Below are positions 45,002 through 53,546 of a DNA stretch of 64,000 nt, one piece after another. The notes beneath the pieces were generated by a model. It had not been told where the DNA came from, made no database searches, and was given only the letters and a program-made list of their open reading frames with translations. Each line of letters starts with the position of its first letter. Position 1 is the stretch's first letter. This stretch comes from Pseudomonas sp. P8_229. GTDB taxonomy: Bacteria; Pseudomonadota; Gammaproteobacteria; Pseudomonadales; Pseudomonadaceae. Made by a program: the position numbers and the translations under genes. Where the stretch lies: contig NZ_CP125378.1 of NCBI RefSeq assembly GCF_034008635.1, forward strand, positions 4,464,501 through 4,528,500, read 5' to 3'.

Positions 45002-45095
45002 CTGTGGTGAGGGGATTTATCCTCGACGGGGCGCGAAGCGGCCCTCAAACAAGGCCTGCTGCGCAGTCCATCGGCGATGAATCCCCTCGCCACAG
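45002..45095. repeat. Imperfect inverted repeat of a second family
   Basis: CTGTGGTGAGGGGATT (45002-45017) and AATCCCCTCGCCACAG (45080-45095) pair with one mismatch around a 62-base spacer that itself carries GC-rich hairpins. This differs from both REP subtypes. A half element of similar type lies at 56982-57024. It occupies the divergent promoter region. Confidence 0.8.
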
Positions 45096-45171
45096 TGAAT
45101 GTGTGCAGTTGTCGATCACCGGGGCTCACTATAGATTGGCGTTCACGCACTCAATATTGGCGTTTCCCCAA

Positions 45172-46050
45172 GTGATCAATGCAGCGACGCACTATCGACT
45201 CGACTACCCGGATCTGGCGCTGATTCTCGCTCTGGTGCGCGGAGGCTCTCTGGCTCGGGCTTCGCAGTTGCTCAGGGTAGACGTGTCGACGGTGTTTCGC
45301 GCGGTGCGGCGGCTGGAGTCAGCGCTGGGTCAGCAATTGTTCGAAAAGAGCCGCGCCGGTTACCTGCCGACCACACTCGCGCAGACCCTGGCCGAGCAGG
45401 CTGAGCGTGCCGAACAGGCACTGGAAGCGGCGCGCATCGGCGTCGAGCAGGGTGGGGAAGTGGTCAGCGGCACGGTGCGCCTGACCTGTACCGATTCGGT
45501 GCTGCAAGGCCTGCTGTTACCGGCGCTGGCGCAGTTCATGCCGAATTACCCGGCGCTGACCATTGAACTCAGCACCTCCAACGATTTCGCCAACCTCAGC
45601 CGGCGCGATGCCGACATCGCCCTGCGCCTGACGCGCACGCCGCCCGAGCATCTGGTCGGACGGCAACTGGCGAAGATTTCCTACCGGGTCTGTGCCAGTG
45701 CGCGTTATCTGCAAAACGTTGATGCATCGGATCTGGCGGCACTGACCTGGATCGCCCCGGATGAGTTTCTGCCGGATCACCCGACCGTCGCCTGGCGCCG
45801 TCAGCAGTTGCCCGGCGTGACCCCGAGTTATCGCTGCAACAGCATGCTTTCGGTGACTGAGCTGGTGCGCGGAGGACTCGGCGTGGCGGCGTTGCCGGAC
45901 TTTCTGATCAGCGAAGGTTTGCAGGCCCTCAGCGAACCGCTGCACGGCTACGACACCGCGCTGTGGCTGCTGACCCGCCCGGACTGCCGGGCGTTGCGCT
46001 CGGTGGTCACGTTGTTCGACGAACTGGGGCGGGCGCTGCGTTTGCCGTGA
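45172..46050 (+). CDS. LysR-family transcriptional regulator
   Basis: A 292-residue LysR protein. The HTH (LALILALVRGGSLARASQLL, VDVSTVFRAVRRLESALGQQ) starts about 10 residues from the N-terminus, followed by the effector domain GTVRLTCTDSVLQGLLLPAL. The start is uncertain: the GTG at 45172 places the HTH as usual but has no clear Shine-Dalgarno, and TTG codons upstream are possible. It is divergent from the amidotransferase-like/ABM pair, its probable target. Confidence 0.82.
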   Translation: MINAATHYRLDYPDLALILALVRGGSLARASQLLRVDVSTVFRAVRRLESALGQQLFEKSRAGYLPTTLAQTLAEQAERAEQALEAARIGVEQGGEVVSGTVRLTCTDSVLQGLLLPALAQFMPNYPALTIELSTSNDFANLSRRDADIALRLTRTPPEHLVGRQLAKISYRVCASARYLQNVDASDLAALTWIAPDEFLPDHPTVAWRRQQLPGVTPSYRCNSMLSVTELVRGGLGVAALPDFLISEGLQALSEPLHGYDTALWLLTRPDCRALRSVVTLFDELGRALRLP

Positions 46051-46584
46051 TCAGGGCTGTCGGGTCTGGCACATGTGCTCGTGCAATTCGCGCGTCAAAC
46101 CCTCGATGCGTTCGGTCAGGCTCTTGGTCATTTCGGTGAGGCGGGTGTTCTGCTCCAGCAGTTCCAGCAATTGCGTGGTGTTCTTCGCCGCTTGCGCCTG
46201 ACGCTCGCTGTTGGCCGTCGCCAGCGCTTCACGGTGTTGTGCGTCGGCATCGGCTTGCGCCTTGTCCCGCGCGGCCTGGCGGGTTTGTGCCAGCAGGATC
46301 AGCGGCGCGGCGTAGGCCGATTGCAGGCTGAACGCGAGGTTCAGCAGAATGAACGGGTATACGTCGAAAGTGGTGATGCCCGTCACGTTGAGTAAAACCC
46401 ACAACAGCACAATCAGGGTTTGCGCGCCAAGAAACGTTGGCGTGCCGAAGAAGCGCGCGAATGCCTCGGCGCGCAGGGCGAACTTGTCATCGCCGAACGT
46501 GGTGTTGAGGTGAGCGTGGGGACGATGGAAGCGCAAGTGATCGACGGGGGCTGTGGCGGGTGTTTCGGGTTTTTCTGTGGTCAT
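46051..46584 (-). CDS. DUF1003 family membrane protein
   Basis: A 177-residue protein. The DUF1003 core has two membrane helices (TFLGAQTLIVLLWVLLNVTG and PFILLNLAFSLQSAYAAPLI, residues about 50-95) and is followed by a long charged helix (ARDKAQADADAQHREALATA) and a coiled-coil C-terminus. Function is unknown. Its stop codon abuts the stop of the LysR gene (convergent, with no spacer). Confidence 0.85.
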   Translation of the reverse strand: MTTEKPETPATAPVDHLRFHRPHAHLNTTFGDDKFALRAEAFARFFGTPTFLGAQTLIVLLWVLLNVTGITTFDVYPFILLNLAFSLQSAYAAPLILLAQTRQAARDKAQADADAQHREALATANSERQAQAAKNTTQLLELLEQNTRLTEMTKSLTERIEGLTRELHEHMCQTRQP

Positions 46585-46647
46585 GATGGACTCGGCGGGA
46601 CTTGGGACTGAAGGTCACTATAGTCCTGCATTGCGGCTCATGGCCCT

Positions 46648-46711
46648 TTCGTGAGCAGGCTCGCTCGCACCTTGGAATGCATTTTCCTGTGGGAGCGGGC
46701 TTGCTCGCGAA
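46648..46711. repeat. REPIN, B subtype, one decayed arm
   Basis: Left arm 46648-46671 carries several substitutions (TTCGTGAGC and CTCGCACC); right arm 46688-46711 is intact (TGTGGGAGCGGGC to TTGCTCGCGAA). Confidence 0.8.
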
Positions 46712-46910
46712 GGCCGCGACGCGGTTTAACGGCCCGGCATATCCATTACCCAGGCGCCCGCTCATTGGCAAACCTGCTCACTGCCTGCACCGCTTCACTG
46801 GCGCCATCGCGGATCTGCAGAATCACGCTGTGGGCCCGCGATCAAGATCGAACTCGATCACGGCCACGGAGCGGTCGGTCCCTTCACGCGCCAACATGGT
46901 TACAGGTTTT
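46712..46910. other. Intergenic region without a clear gene
   Basis: No convincing gene. On the minus strand two short frames look protein-like: one ends LQIRDGASEAVQAVSRF plus about seven more residues, the other reads MLAREGTDRSVAVIEFDL with a stop shortly after. They are in different frames and may be remnants of a lost gene. They cannot be assigned. Confidence 0.4.
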
Positions 46911-47984
46911 TCAAAGACTGAATTGGCTGGCGTCGTTTGAACTCGGACGACCCAGCGCTACGCTGATCGTGTTGCGCCCCGTGTGTTTGGCGGTATAGAG
47001 CGCCTTGTCGGCGTCATCCAGCCAGGCGATCGCATCGCTGTATGACGGCTGAAAGCGCGCCAGGCCAATACTCAGGCTGACCCGCAGGTCCGGCACATCG
47101 GGATGGTGGTACTGCTGCAACGCCTGACGCAGGTGCTCCATCCGTGCTTCGGCCTTGTGCAATGGCTGATCGGGCAGGATCACGCAGAACTCGTCACCCC
47201 CATAGCGGCCTGCCGGTTCACCTTCGGCCAGTTGCTTGAGCGAGCGGGCCAGATGTCGTAGCACCGCGTCGCCAATGATGTGTCCGTAGTTGTCGTTGAT
47301 GGACTTGAAGTGATCGATGTCGATCAGCGCCAGAATGTCCAGGGTGTGGTTCTGCCGACAGAGCTCGAACTTGCTGTGCAGTAGATCTTTCCACGCTCCA
47401 TGGTTGAGCAGGCCGGTGAGGCTGTCGGTGCGGCTCAGGTCTCGCAGCGTCCGTTTGTGCTGGGCGAGTTTGATCGCCAGTTGATAAGAGACCAGGCCCA
47501 GCGCCAGTGGATACAGGGTGAGCATCGGCAGGCAGGCCCAGACCTGGATCTGCGTCATGGTCAGGCTGAATGTGAAGCCGAACACCGACCAGCCCAGCAG
47601 CACGCCGGCGAGTTGGGCGAGGGCGCCGAACAGGAACAGCCGTCGTCCACCGGCGGCGACGTTGTTCATGGTCATCATCGACAGGATGGTCACGGTGGTC
47701 AGCGGGTTGAACTGAAAACACGCGGTCCAGAAGCCACCGCACAACGAGTCGTACAACAGGTTGCGACGTTCGGCGTGGTAGGGAAAGGTCGAGTGCGTTG
47801 ACACCTGATAAGCCAGATGTGGCCAGACAAAACCGTTGAACACCAGCAACGCCCTGAGCCAGGACGGCATATTCAACGGATACAGTGCTGCCGCGACGCT
47901 GAAAAAGCCGACGCCCAGACCAATGACCCTTGGCAGGTAGATACGTCTGGCGAATGACAAGCCTTTGCCGCGTTGGTTTTCCAT
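46911..47984 (-). CDS. MASE2-domain diguanylate cyclase
   Basis: A 357-residue membrane-bound cyclase. The N-terminal MASE2 domain carries hydrophobic segments from residues about 15 to 180 (LPRVIGLGVGFFSVAAALYP, AYQVSTHSTFPYHAERRNLL). The C-terminal GGDEF domain is complete: DSLTGLLNHGAW, DIDHFKSINDNYGH and GGDEF at 262-266. No RxxD inhibitory site is seen five residues upstream. It makes cyclic di-GMP and resembles AdrA/DgcC. The start at 47984 (CAGGA at 4 bases) is tentative; 48005 is possible. Confidence 0.88.
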   Translation of the reverse strand: MENQRGKGLSFARRIYLPRVIGLGVGFFSVAAALYPLNMPSWLRALLVFNGFVWPHLAYQVSTHSTFPYHAERRNLLYDSLCGGFWTACFQFNPLTTVTILSMMTMNNVAAGGRRLFLFGALAQLAGVLLGWSVFGFTFSLTMTQIQVWACLPMLTLYPLALGLVSYQLAIKLAQHKRTLRDLSRTDSLTGLLNHGAWKDLLHSKFELCRQNHTLDILALIDIDHFKSINDNYGHIIGDAVLRHLARSLKQLAEGEPAGRYGGDEFCVILPDQPLHKAEARMEHLRQALQQYHHPDVPDLRVSLSIGLARFQPSYSDAIAWLDDADKALYTAKHTGRNTISVALGRPSSNDASQFSL

Positions 47985-48139
47985 GATGTCCTGCGCCAGA
48001 TTCATCCTGAAATACTTTGCAGTATTTTTTTCAGGTCGACCGTCCGTCGGTCAATTGCGGACATTGTCATTTATTCCAGCAGCAATCATCAGTGTCCTTT
48101 CGAGCCATTTAATCGTGGCGGGCGCAGGAGAGAGACGGT

Positions 48140-48748
48140 TTAGAGCTGGTATCGCGCCAGAAACATCTCCAGTGCCGACTCGGCCACAGCTTTCTGGGTT
48201 GCCGCATCCAGTGGCGGCTGGCCCATGGAAATCTGCGGCCAGAAACCGAACGACTTCAACAGGCCCTGCACCTGCTGCGCGGCGAATTCCGCATCCACGG
48301 CTTTCAGCCGACCATCGGCCAGTGCGGCGCGAATCCACACTGTCAGACCTTCTTCCCGCTCGCCCATGCGCGCCACCATGTCTTGCGCGCGCTCCGGGGA
48401 ATGGATCGTGGCGGCAATCGCTACCCGGGCCAGACCGAGAAAATTGTCATCGGCCATCATCTGCAGTTTAGCCAACAACATTTGCTGCAGTTGCTCGCGC
48501 AGCGGCTGATCCGCGCGATAAGCCACGGCCTGCTCGGCGGTGATGCGTGCCCAGAGTTGGTTGAGAATTTCGGCGAACAGCTCTTCCTTGCTGGGGAAAT
48601 GGTTGTACACCGTGCGCTTTGACACCCCGGCGGTGGCCGCGATCTTGTCCATGCTGGTGATCTCGAAACCGTTGGCCCGGAATTCGGCAATCGCCGCCTG
48701 AATGATGGCTTCGCGTTTGCGGTCGGTAAGGCGCTTTGGAGCTGTCAT
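48140..48748 (-). CDS. TetR-family transcriptional regulator
   Basis: A 202-residue TetR protein. HTH: REAIIQAAIAEFRANGFEIT, SMDKIAATAGVSKRTVYNHF. The C-terminal domain (RAALADGRLKAVDAEFAAQQ) matches the TetR_C_33-type region found in regulators near metallo-hydrolases. It is divergent from a metallo-beta-lactamase-fold gene, with inverted half sites between them, and probably represses it. The start at 48748 was chosen from the position of the HTH; the ribosome-binding site is weak. Confidence 0.9.
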   Translation of the reverse strand: MTAPKRLTDRKREAIIQAAIAEFRANGFEITSMDKIAATAGVSKRTVYNHFPSKEELFAEILNQLWARITAEQAVAYRADQPLREQLQQMLLAKLQMMADDNFLGLARVAIAATIHSPERAQDMVARMGEREEGLTVWIRAALADGRLKAVDAEFAAQQVQGLLKSFGFWPQISMGQPPLDAATQKAVAESALEMFLARYQL

Positions 48749-48776
48749 AAGTACGCTTCGGCAGGAAAAAGGTGAA

Positions 48777-48843
48777 ATTACACTTGGCAGTTTACTTGTC
48801 ATCGCGTTTCATGCAACCTAGAAACTACACCGCCCAGTGTAAT
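48777..48843. promoter_or_regulatory. Inverted half sites in the tetR/metallo-hydrolase divergent region
   Basis: ATTACACTTGGC (48777-48788) and GCCCAGTGTAAT (48832-48843) are inverted copies with one mismatch, 43 bases apart. They are candidate TetR operators, possibly two half sites each extended by less conserved sequence. Confidence 0.55.
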
Positions 48844-48923
48844 GTTGCGTTAATCCGCGCAACCTAAAAACCAGAAAGTTCGGCTGATGCGTGCGTGCCT
48901 TGGCCATTTATCGTCCCACCGTG

Positions 48924-48948
48924 AAAAACCGTGAATTGCGCGGTTTTT
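48924..48948 (+). promoter_or_regulatory. Terminator-like hairpin in the metallo-hydrolase leader
   Basis: AAAAACCG and CGGTTTTT pair across a 9-base loop, one base before the ribosome-binding segment CTGGAG. The T run would allow termination or sequestration before the start codon at 48965. Confidence 0.5.
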
Positions 48949-48964
48949 CTGGAGTCATTCAGTC

Positions 48965-50020
48965 ATGGCCAATCCAGTGTTCTCTGCGGATCAAACTTCC
49001 ACGCCTGAAGCCTCTCGCCAGGATCAAGGGCTATTCCGTAACCATGCGCCGGCGCAGCGCGAAGGCTTTCGCAAAATGCTGCGGATCATGTGGAACATGA
49101 TCTTCCACAAACCGCGCAATACCCGACCGGCCGCCGCTATCCCGGTGCAACCGTTGACGCGTGAGGACCTTCTGGCTGCGCCCAACCACAGCGTCTATCG
49201 CCTCGGGCACTCGACTCTGTTGCTGAAGCTGCGCGACAAATTCTGGATCACCGATCCGGTCTTCGCCGAGCGCGCCTCGCCGGTGCAGTGGGCCGGCCCG
49301 AAGCGCTTCCACCAGCCACCGATCAGCATCGACCAGTTGCCGCCGATTGAAGCGGTGATCCTGTCGCATAACCACTACGACCACCTCGATTACGAGGCGG
49401 TGCTGAAACTGGCGGCCAAGACCAACTACTTCCTGACCCCACTGGGCGTCGGCGACACCTTGATCAAATGGGGCATCGATGCCAGCAAAGTCCGCCAGTA
49501 CGACTGGTGGCAGGGCACCGAAATCGCCGGCATCCGCTTCGTCGCCACCCCGTCGCAGCACTTCTCCGGCCGTGGCCTGTTTGACGGCAACAGCACCCTG
49601 TGGGCCTCGTGGGTGATGATCGACGGCGACACACGGATCTTCTTCAGCGGTGACAGCGGCTACTTCGACGGTTTCAAACACATCGGCGAACAGTACGGTC
49701 CGTTCGACCTGACCCTGATGGAAACCGGCGCCTACAACGTCGAGTGGCCACACGTACACATGCAACCGGAAGAAACCCTGCAAGCCCACATCGACCTCAA
49801 GGGCCGCTGGCTATTCCCGATCCACAACGGCACGTTCGACCTGGCGATGCACGCCTGGCATGAACCGTTTGACCGGATTCTGGCGCTGGCGTGGGAGCGC
49901 AGTGTTTCGATTACTACGCCGCAGATGGGGGAGGCGTTCAACCTGATGCAGCCGCAACGTGGTGAAGCGTGGTGGTTGGCGGTCGAAGGGGAGAGTGAAG
50001 GGGTGGTGCAGAACGCTTAA
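48965..50020 (+). CDS. Metallo-beta-lactamase-fold hydrolase (RomA/NAPE-PLD-like)
   Basis: A 351-residue metallo-hydrolase. The metal motif HxHxDH is His135-Asn-His137-Tyr-Asp139-His140 in ILSHNHYDHLDYEAV, with further ligands in SQHFSGRG, FFSGDSGYF and IHNGTFDL. The arrangement matches the RomA/NAPE-PLD-like branch, whose members hydrolyse N-acyl phospholipids or related esters. No signal peptide. Start preceded by GGAG at 11 bases. It is divergent from the TetR regulator. The exact substrate is unknown. Confidence 0.9.
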   Translation: MANPVFSADQTSTPEASRQDQGLFRNHAPAQREGFRKMLRIMWNMIFHKPRNTRPAAAIPVQPLTREDLLAAPNHSVYRLGHSTLLLKLRDKFWITDPVFAERASPVQWAGPKRFHQPPISIDQLPPIEAVILSHNHYDHLDYEAVLKLAAKTNYFLTPLGVGDTLIKWGIDASKVRQYDWWQGTEIAGIRFVATPSQHFSGRGLFDGNSTLWASWVMIDGDTRIFFSGDSGYFDGFKHIGEQYGPFDLTLMETGAYNVEWPHVHMQPEETLQAHIDLKGRWLFPIHNGTFDLAMHAWHEPFDRILALAWERSVSITTPQMGEAFNLMQPQRGEAWWLAVEGESEGVVQNA

Positions 50021-50053
50021 CGAATTTCAGGTTAAGCGAACACCACTTCAATT

Positions 50054-50081
50054 CGGCCCTCCTTCCGTGATCGGGGGGCCG
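50054..50081 (+). terminator. GC-rich hairpin after the metallo-hydrolase gene
   Basis: CGGCCCTCC and GGGGGGCCG pair with one G-T across a 10-base loop, 34 bases past the stop; followed by CTTTC. A likely transcript end. Confidence 0.6.
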
Positions 50082-50140
50082 CTTTCACAACGATCTGCAC
50101 GTCTCGTCCAAGATGGGAGAGGCACTCCATCATCTTGGCT

Positions 50141-50440
50141 TCACTGATGCCCCAGTGACTCCGACGCTGAGTTCATGGCACTCACCGATCGCCCCGGCGC
50201 AAACCCGGGAAAGAACACCAGCCCCTGCGCCTCAAACCGATAAGCCAGCGCCAGCCGTGCCGCATCCGCCACGTCCTGTTGCGCTTCAAACCGCTGAATG
50301 TTTTCCACGGCAACCTCCGCCTCGCGCGACAGCTGCTCCACGCTCCAGCCCAGCATCGCTCGGGCCTGGACGCAATGCGTCGGGGTGAACTGGAAAAGGG
50401 CAATGCGTTCTAGGATGTGGTTCATCGCAAGAGAGGCCAT
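50141..50440 (-). CDS. Small helix-turn-helix (XRE-like) protein
   Basis: A 99-residue protein with an HTH: THCVQARAMLGWSVEQLSRE followed by AEVAVENIQRFEAQQDVADA, the layout of the XRE family. No other domain is present. It may regulate the adjacent AraC gene or a distant target. GGAG 6 bases upstream supports the start at 50440, giving MASLAMNHI; an inner ATG at 50425 is also possible. Confidence 0.75.
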   Translation of the reverse strand: MASLAMNHILERIALFQFTPTHCVQARAMLGWSVEQLSREAEVAVENIQRFEAQQDVADAARLALAYRFEAQGLVFFPGFAPGRSVSAMNSASESLGHQ

Positions 50441-50533
50441 GGTGTGCTCCGGGCTCAAGAGTGCTGATTGAAAATGTACTGTGTTTTTGTACAGTTGTTT
50501 TCGGCCGGGATCAAACGCATTTTTTGATTTGCC

Positions 50534-51301
50534 CTAGTTCGCCGCCTCCAACCAGACGGACGGTGCCTGCCCGAGGATGCGCCGGAACATCGTCGAGAAC
50601 GCCGCCGGGCTCTCATAACCGAAGTCCAGGGCGATCCGCGTCACTGCGTCACCGGCCGCCAGCCGCGCCAGCGCCAACACGACGCACGCCTGCTGTCGCC
50701 ATTGACTGAAGCTCAACCCGGTCTGCTGCCGAAACAGTCTGTTGAAGGTGCGCAAGCTTATGTGCAACTGCTCGGCCCAGTGTTGCGGCGATTGATGGGC
50801 GTTCGGTTGATGCAGAAAGGTCTGACACAAAGCCAGGAGCTTTCCGTCAGTCGGCAGCGGAATGTGCAAGGGCAGGGGCGCACTGCGCGCCAGTTCATGC
50901 AGCAGCAGGTCGATCAGCACGCCGTCGCGCCCGGCGAGTTCATAGGTCAGCGGCACTTCTACCGCTTCCATCAACAAGTGCCGCATCAACGGCGAAACGC
51001 TGGTCACTTGGCAACGCTGCCCCAAGTCGACCACCCCCGGCTCGATGTACAAGCTGCGCGTGCTCACCCCCAGCATCAACACCTCATGCGCCACCCCCGG
51101 CGGAATCCACACCGCCCGCTGCGGCGGCACCACCCAGTTGCCGTCAAGGGTGCGGACCTGCATCACCCCGGTCGCGCCGTACAACAGTTGTGCCCGCCGG
51201 TGCGTATGAAACGGCAACAGGTGGCCGTGGGAATAATCCGTACCGATCGCCACCACCGGGCGCGGCGTGTCATCCAGCAGATTGATCGAAACATTGCGCA
51301 T
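50534..51301 (-). CDS. AraC-family transcriptional regulator
   Basis: A 255-residue AraC protein. The N-terminal cupin-like sensor (YSHGHLLPFHTHRRAQLLYG, WVVPPQRAVWIPPGVAHEVL) is followed by two HTH motifs (WAEQLHISLRTFNRLFRQQT and AVTRIALDFGYESPAAFSTM) ending FRRILGQAPS. Sensor/HTH layout matches NimR-like regulators. It is divergent from a TauE-family exporter, its likely target. GGA upstream of 51301 favours this start over 51337. Confidence 0.9.
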   Translation of the reverse strand: MRNVSINLLDDTPRPVVAIGTDYSHGHLLPFHTHRRAQLLYGATGVMQVRTLDGNWVVPPQRAVWIPPGVAHEVLMLGVSTRSLYIEPGVVDLGQRCQVTSVSPLMRHLLMEAVEVPLTYELAGRDGVLIDLLLHELARSAPLPLHIPLPTDGKLLALCQTFLHQPNAHQSPQHWAEQLHISLRTFNRLFRQQTGLSFSQWRQQACVVLALARLAAGDAVTRIALDFGYESPAAFSTMFRRILGQAPSVWLEAAN

Positions 51302-51413
51302 CAAGCGTTTTCCGGTGGTTGGCGTAAACGCAAACATTATTGGCTGATTTACTGAAGCAGGCCAAGCCGCGTCGTTCTATCGTCGACCACTCTCCACCAC
51401 CGGAAGACGCGCC

Positions 51414-52229
51414 ATGTTCTACCTCCTGCTGACCCTCTTCGGCTGCCTGACCGGCATCACCGCCGTGCTGTTCGGCTTCGGCGGCGGCTTCGTCGTGGTA
51501 CCGCTGCTGTATCGCATGCTCACCGCGAGCCACGGCGCCGACGACCCGATCAGCCAGTCGGCAATGCACATCGCCGTCGCCACCTCGACCTGCGTGATGA
51601 TCGTCAACGCCCTGATCGCCACCGACAAACACCGCCGCGCCGGCAATCTCATTCGTCATTACCTGTGGCCGTTGGGAGGGTTCATCGGGTTGGGTGCAAT
51701 CGTGGGGGCAATGGCGGCTGTGTGGGTCAGCGGCGAAGTGATTCGCTACGCATTCATCGGCTACCTCGGCGTGACCATCGTCGACTGCCTGCTCAGACGA
51801 GGATTTCTCACTCAGAACCTAGACGTCATTCCACGCCGACTTGGCGCTACGGAAACTTCCGCAGGTGGTGTAGGCATCGGCGCCATCGCGACGTTTCTTG
51901 GTGTAGGAGGCAGCGTCATGACCGTGCCGTTGTTGCGCCGTTGCGGTCTGAGCATGTCGCAAGCGACGTCCATGGCCAATCCGCTAAGCGTGCCGGTGGC
52001 AGTTGCGGGGACGCTGACGTACATGGCGCTTGCCGGGTTCAGTCAGGCAGAGTTGGGCGCGTGGTTTGTCGGGTATGTGGATTTGCTGGCGTTTGCGGTG
52101 CTGACGGTTGGCTCGCTCATCGGGATTCGATTGGCCGCGCCATGGATTGGGCGGATACCGGATCGGGTGCATGCGCGTGTGTACATCGGGCTGTTGCTGA
52201 TGGTGATGATCAGCATGTGTTTGAGTTGA
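51414..52229 (+). CDS. TauE/SafE-family membrane transporter
   Basis: A 271-residue protein with about eight membrane helices. It starts MFYLLLTLFGCLTGITAVLF with the GFGGGFVVVP motif, and the second repeat has GVGGSVMTVPLLRRCGLS, both typical of TauE/SafE. Members move sulfite, sulfonates or organic anions. Substrate unknown. Divergent from the AraC regulator. GGAAG precedes the ATG. Confidence 0.88.
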   Translation: MFYLLLTLFGCLTGITAVLFGFGGGFVVVPLLYRMLTASHGADDPISQSAMHIAVATSTCVMIVNALIATDKHRRAGNLIRHYLWPLGGFIGLGAIVGAMAAVWVSGEVIRYAFIGYLGVTIVDCLLRRGFLTQNLDVIPRRLGATETSAGGVGIGAIATFLGVGGSVMTVPLLRRCGLSMSQATSMANPLSVPVAVAGTLTYMALAGFSQAELGAWFVGYVDLLAFAVLTVGSLIGIRLAAPWIGRIPDRVHARVYIGLLLMVMISMCLS

Positions 52230-52318
52230 AGGCGACAGCGCTCGATTCCCCCGCGTAACCTCGACATAATCCGCAACGTTTTCTCGTGGGCAAAAGCCCA
52301 GTCACTCAAGGATGAAAG

Positions 52319-53464
52319 ATGTATCGCGGACTGTTGCGAATCTCCGGCATGTTGATGCTCATCGGTTTAGTGCTCTCAACCCGGATATGGGCCGACGACA
52401 ACAAGCATGTGTATACCGGCACCCTGGGCAAAGCCGCGATCGTTGTGGAAATCGACACTCGCTACAGCGAGGGTCGTTACTTCTACAAAAAATACCGAAA
52501 AGACTTGGCGCTGGACATCAGCAAAGAAGACGATGCGCTGGTGATGGCCGAAGGCGCGGCGATGGATGGCCATTCGCGCCCGACTCTGCGCTTGCAGCCA
52601 AAACTCGACGGCTGGAGCGGCGAATGGAGCAGCCCGGACGGGAAGATCCTGAAGGTCGAATTGCAGCCCGCCAAGCTCCCCGATGTTCCCGCCGGTGCCT
52701 TGCCGTATTTCACCGAACTGCATGACAAGAACCCGTACGAGTACCTACGGTTGCAGGGTCTGCAACTTGTAAAAGGCAAAACCGAAACATTAATGGGCTA
52801 CACGGTGCAATGGTGGAGCGAGGCGAAGTCGGGGGCTTCGCTGTTTGAAGTGGTATCGGGTTATTCGCCGCAAGCGCGGGAGCGCATCAATCAATATTTG
52901 ATGGCACGCTTGTGGGGCGAGGTGGACGCACACTTCAGCTGTGCGGGGAGTTACTCGCAATCCAGTCAGCCGCTATGGTTGTCGTCTTCGGTGATGAGTG
53001 CGCGCATTGCTACCGAATATTATTGTGGCGGTGCCTATCCGGATCAAAACAATGAATCGCTCAACTTTGATACGCAAACAGGGAAGTTGCTGACCCTTGA
53101 GGATGTTCTGTGGGTGGGGCAGGGCAGGCCCTTTCATTATCTGGAGGGATTGGAAGGCGCCTCTACTGTGTCCTCCGCTGACTATTACAACTACCGCTCC
53201 AAAGAATTCGCACCCTGGCTCGTCGCGCAGCTCTTAAAGCTTTATTCCAGGGAAATGACCGTCGTCGCGGAAGGCGAAAACGAATGCGGGTACGACGAGC
53301 AAGAACCCTGGGCATTCCCATCCTGGTACTTCAGCGAAAACGGCATCACCTTCACGCCGTCGTATCCACATGTCGCCGCCGTGTGCGGATACGTCGAGTG
53401 GGGCGTGCTGCCTTATGACCTGATCAAACAGCATCCCGGCGGCGTTCCATTGCAATTGCCTTGA
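52319..53464 (+). CDS. Exported hypothetical protein, paralogue A (RsiV/DUF3298-like C-terminus)
   Basis: A 381-residue protein with a signal peptide (cleavage near RIWADD, residue 25). An N-terminal beta region has YTGTLGKAAIVVEIDTRYSE; a C-terminal part has ATEYYCGGAYPDQNNESLNF followed by LTLEDVLW, resembling the YYTGGAH signature of DUF3298/RsiV-type proteins. It ends QHPGGVPLQLP. A paralogue at 54353-55543 shares all these blocks. Function unknown; probably periplasmic or inner-membrane bound. AAGGA at 8 bases supports the start. Confidence 0.8.
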   Translation: MYRGLLRISGMLMLIGLVLSTRIWADDNKHVYTGTLGKAAIVVEIDTRYSEGRYFYKKYRKDLALDISKEDDALVMAEGAAMDGHSRPTLRLQPKLDGWSGEWSSPDGKILKVELQPAKLPDVPAGALPYFTELHDKNPYEYLRLQGLQLVKGKTETLMGYTVQWWSEAKSGASLFEVVSGYSPQARERINQYLMARLWGEVDAHFSCAGSYSQSSQPLWLSSSVMSARIATEYYCGGAYPDQNNESLNFDTQTGKLLTLEDVLWVGQGRPFHYLEGLEGASTVSSADYYNYRSKEFAPWLVAQLLKLYSREMTVVAEGENECGYDEQEPWAFPSWYFSENGITFTPSYPHVAAVCGYVEWGVLPYDLIKQHPGGVPLQLP

Positions 53465-53546
53465 TTCGCGCGTCGAAGGGGGTTGGAATCAGTCAGCGTG
53501 TTCGCAAGAATATGTTTCTTTTCTGTAGAAATCACATGGGGCCTAC

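Noticed and set aside
3809..46711. Regularly recurring 24-base repeats as a possible CRISPR array
   Set aside because: They are inverted pairs scattered in intergenic spaces over 43 kb, not direct repeats with unique spacers, and no cas gene is present.
46712..46910. Possible chemoreceptor-like C-terminal remnant on the minus strand
   Set aside because: Only about two dozen residues, with an interrupted frame; too little for a gene call. Kept as an unassigned intergenic region.
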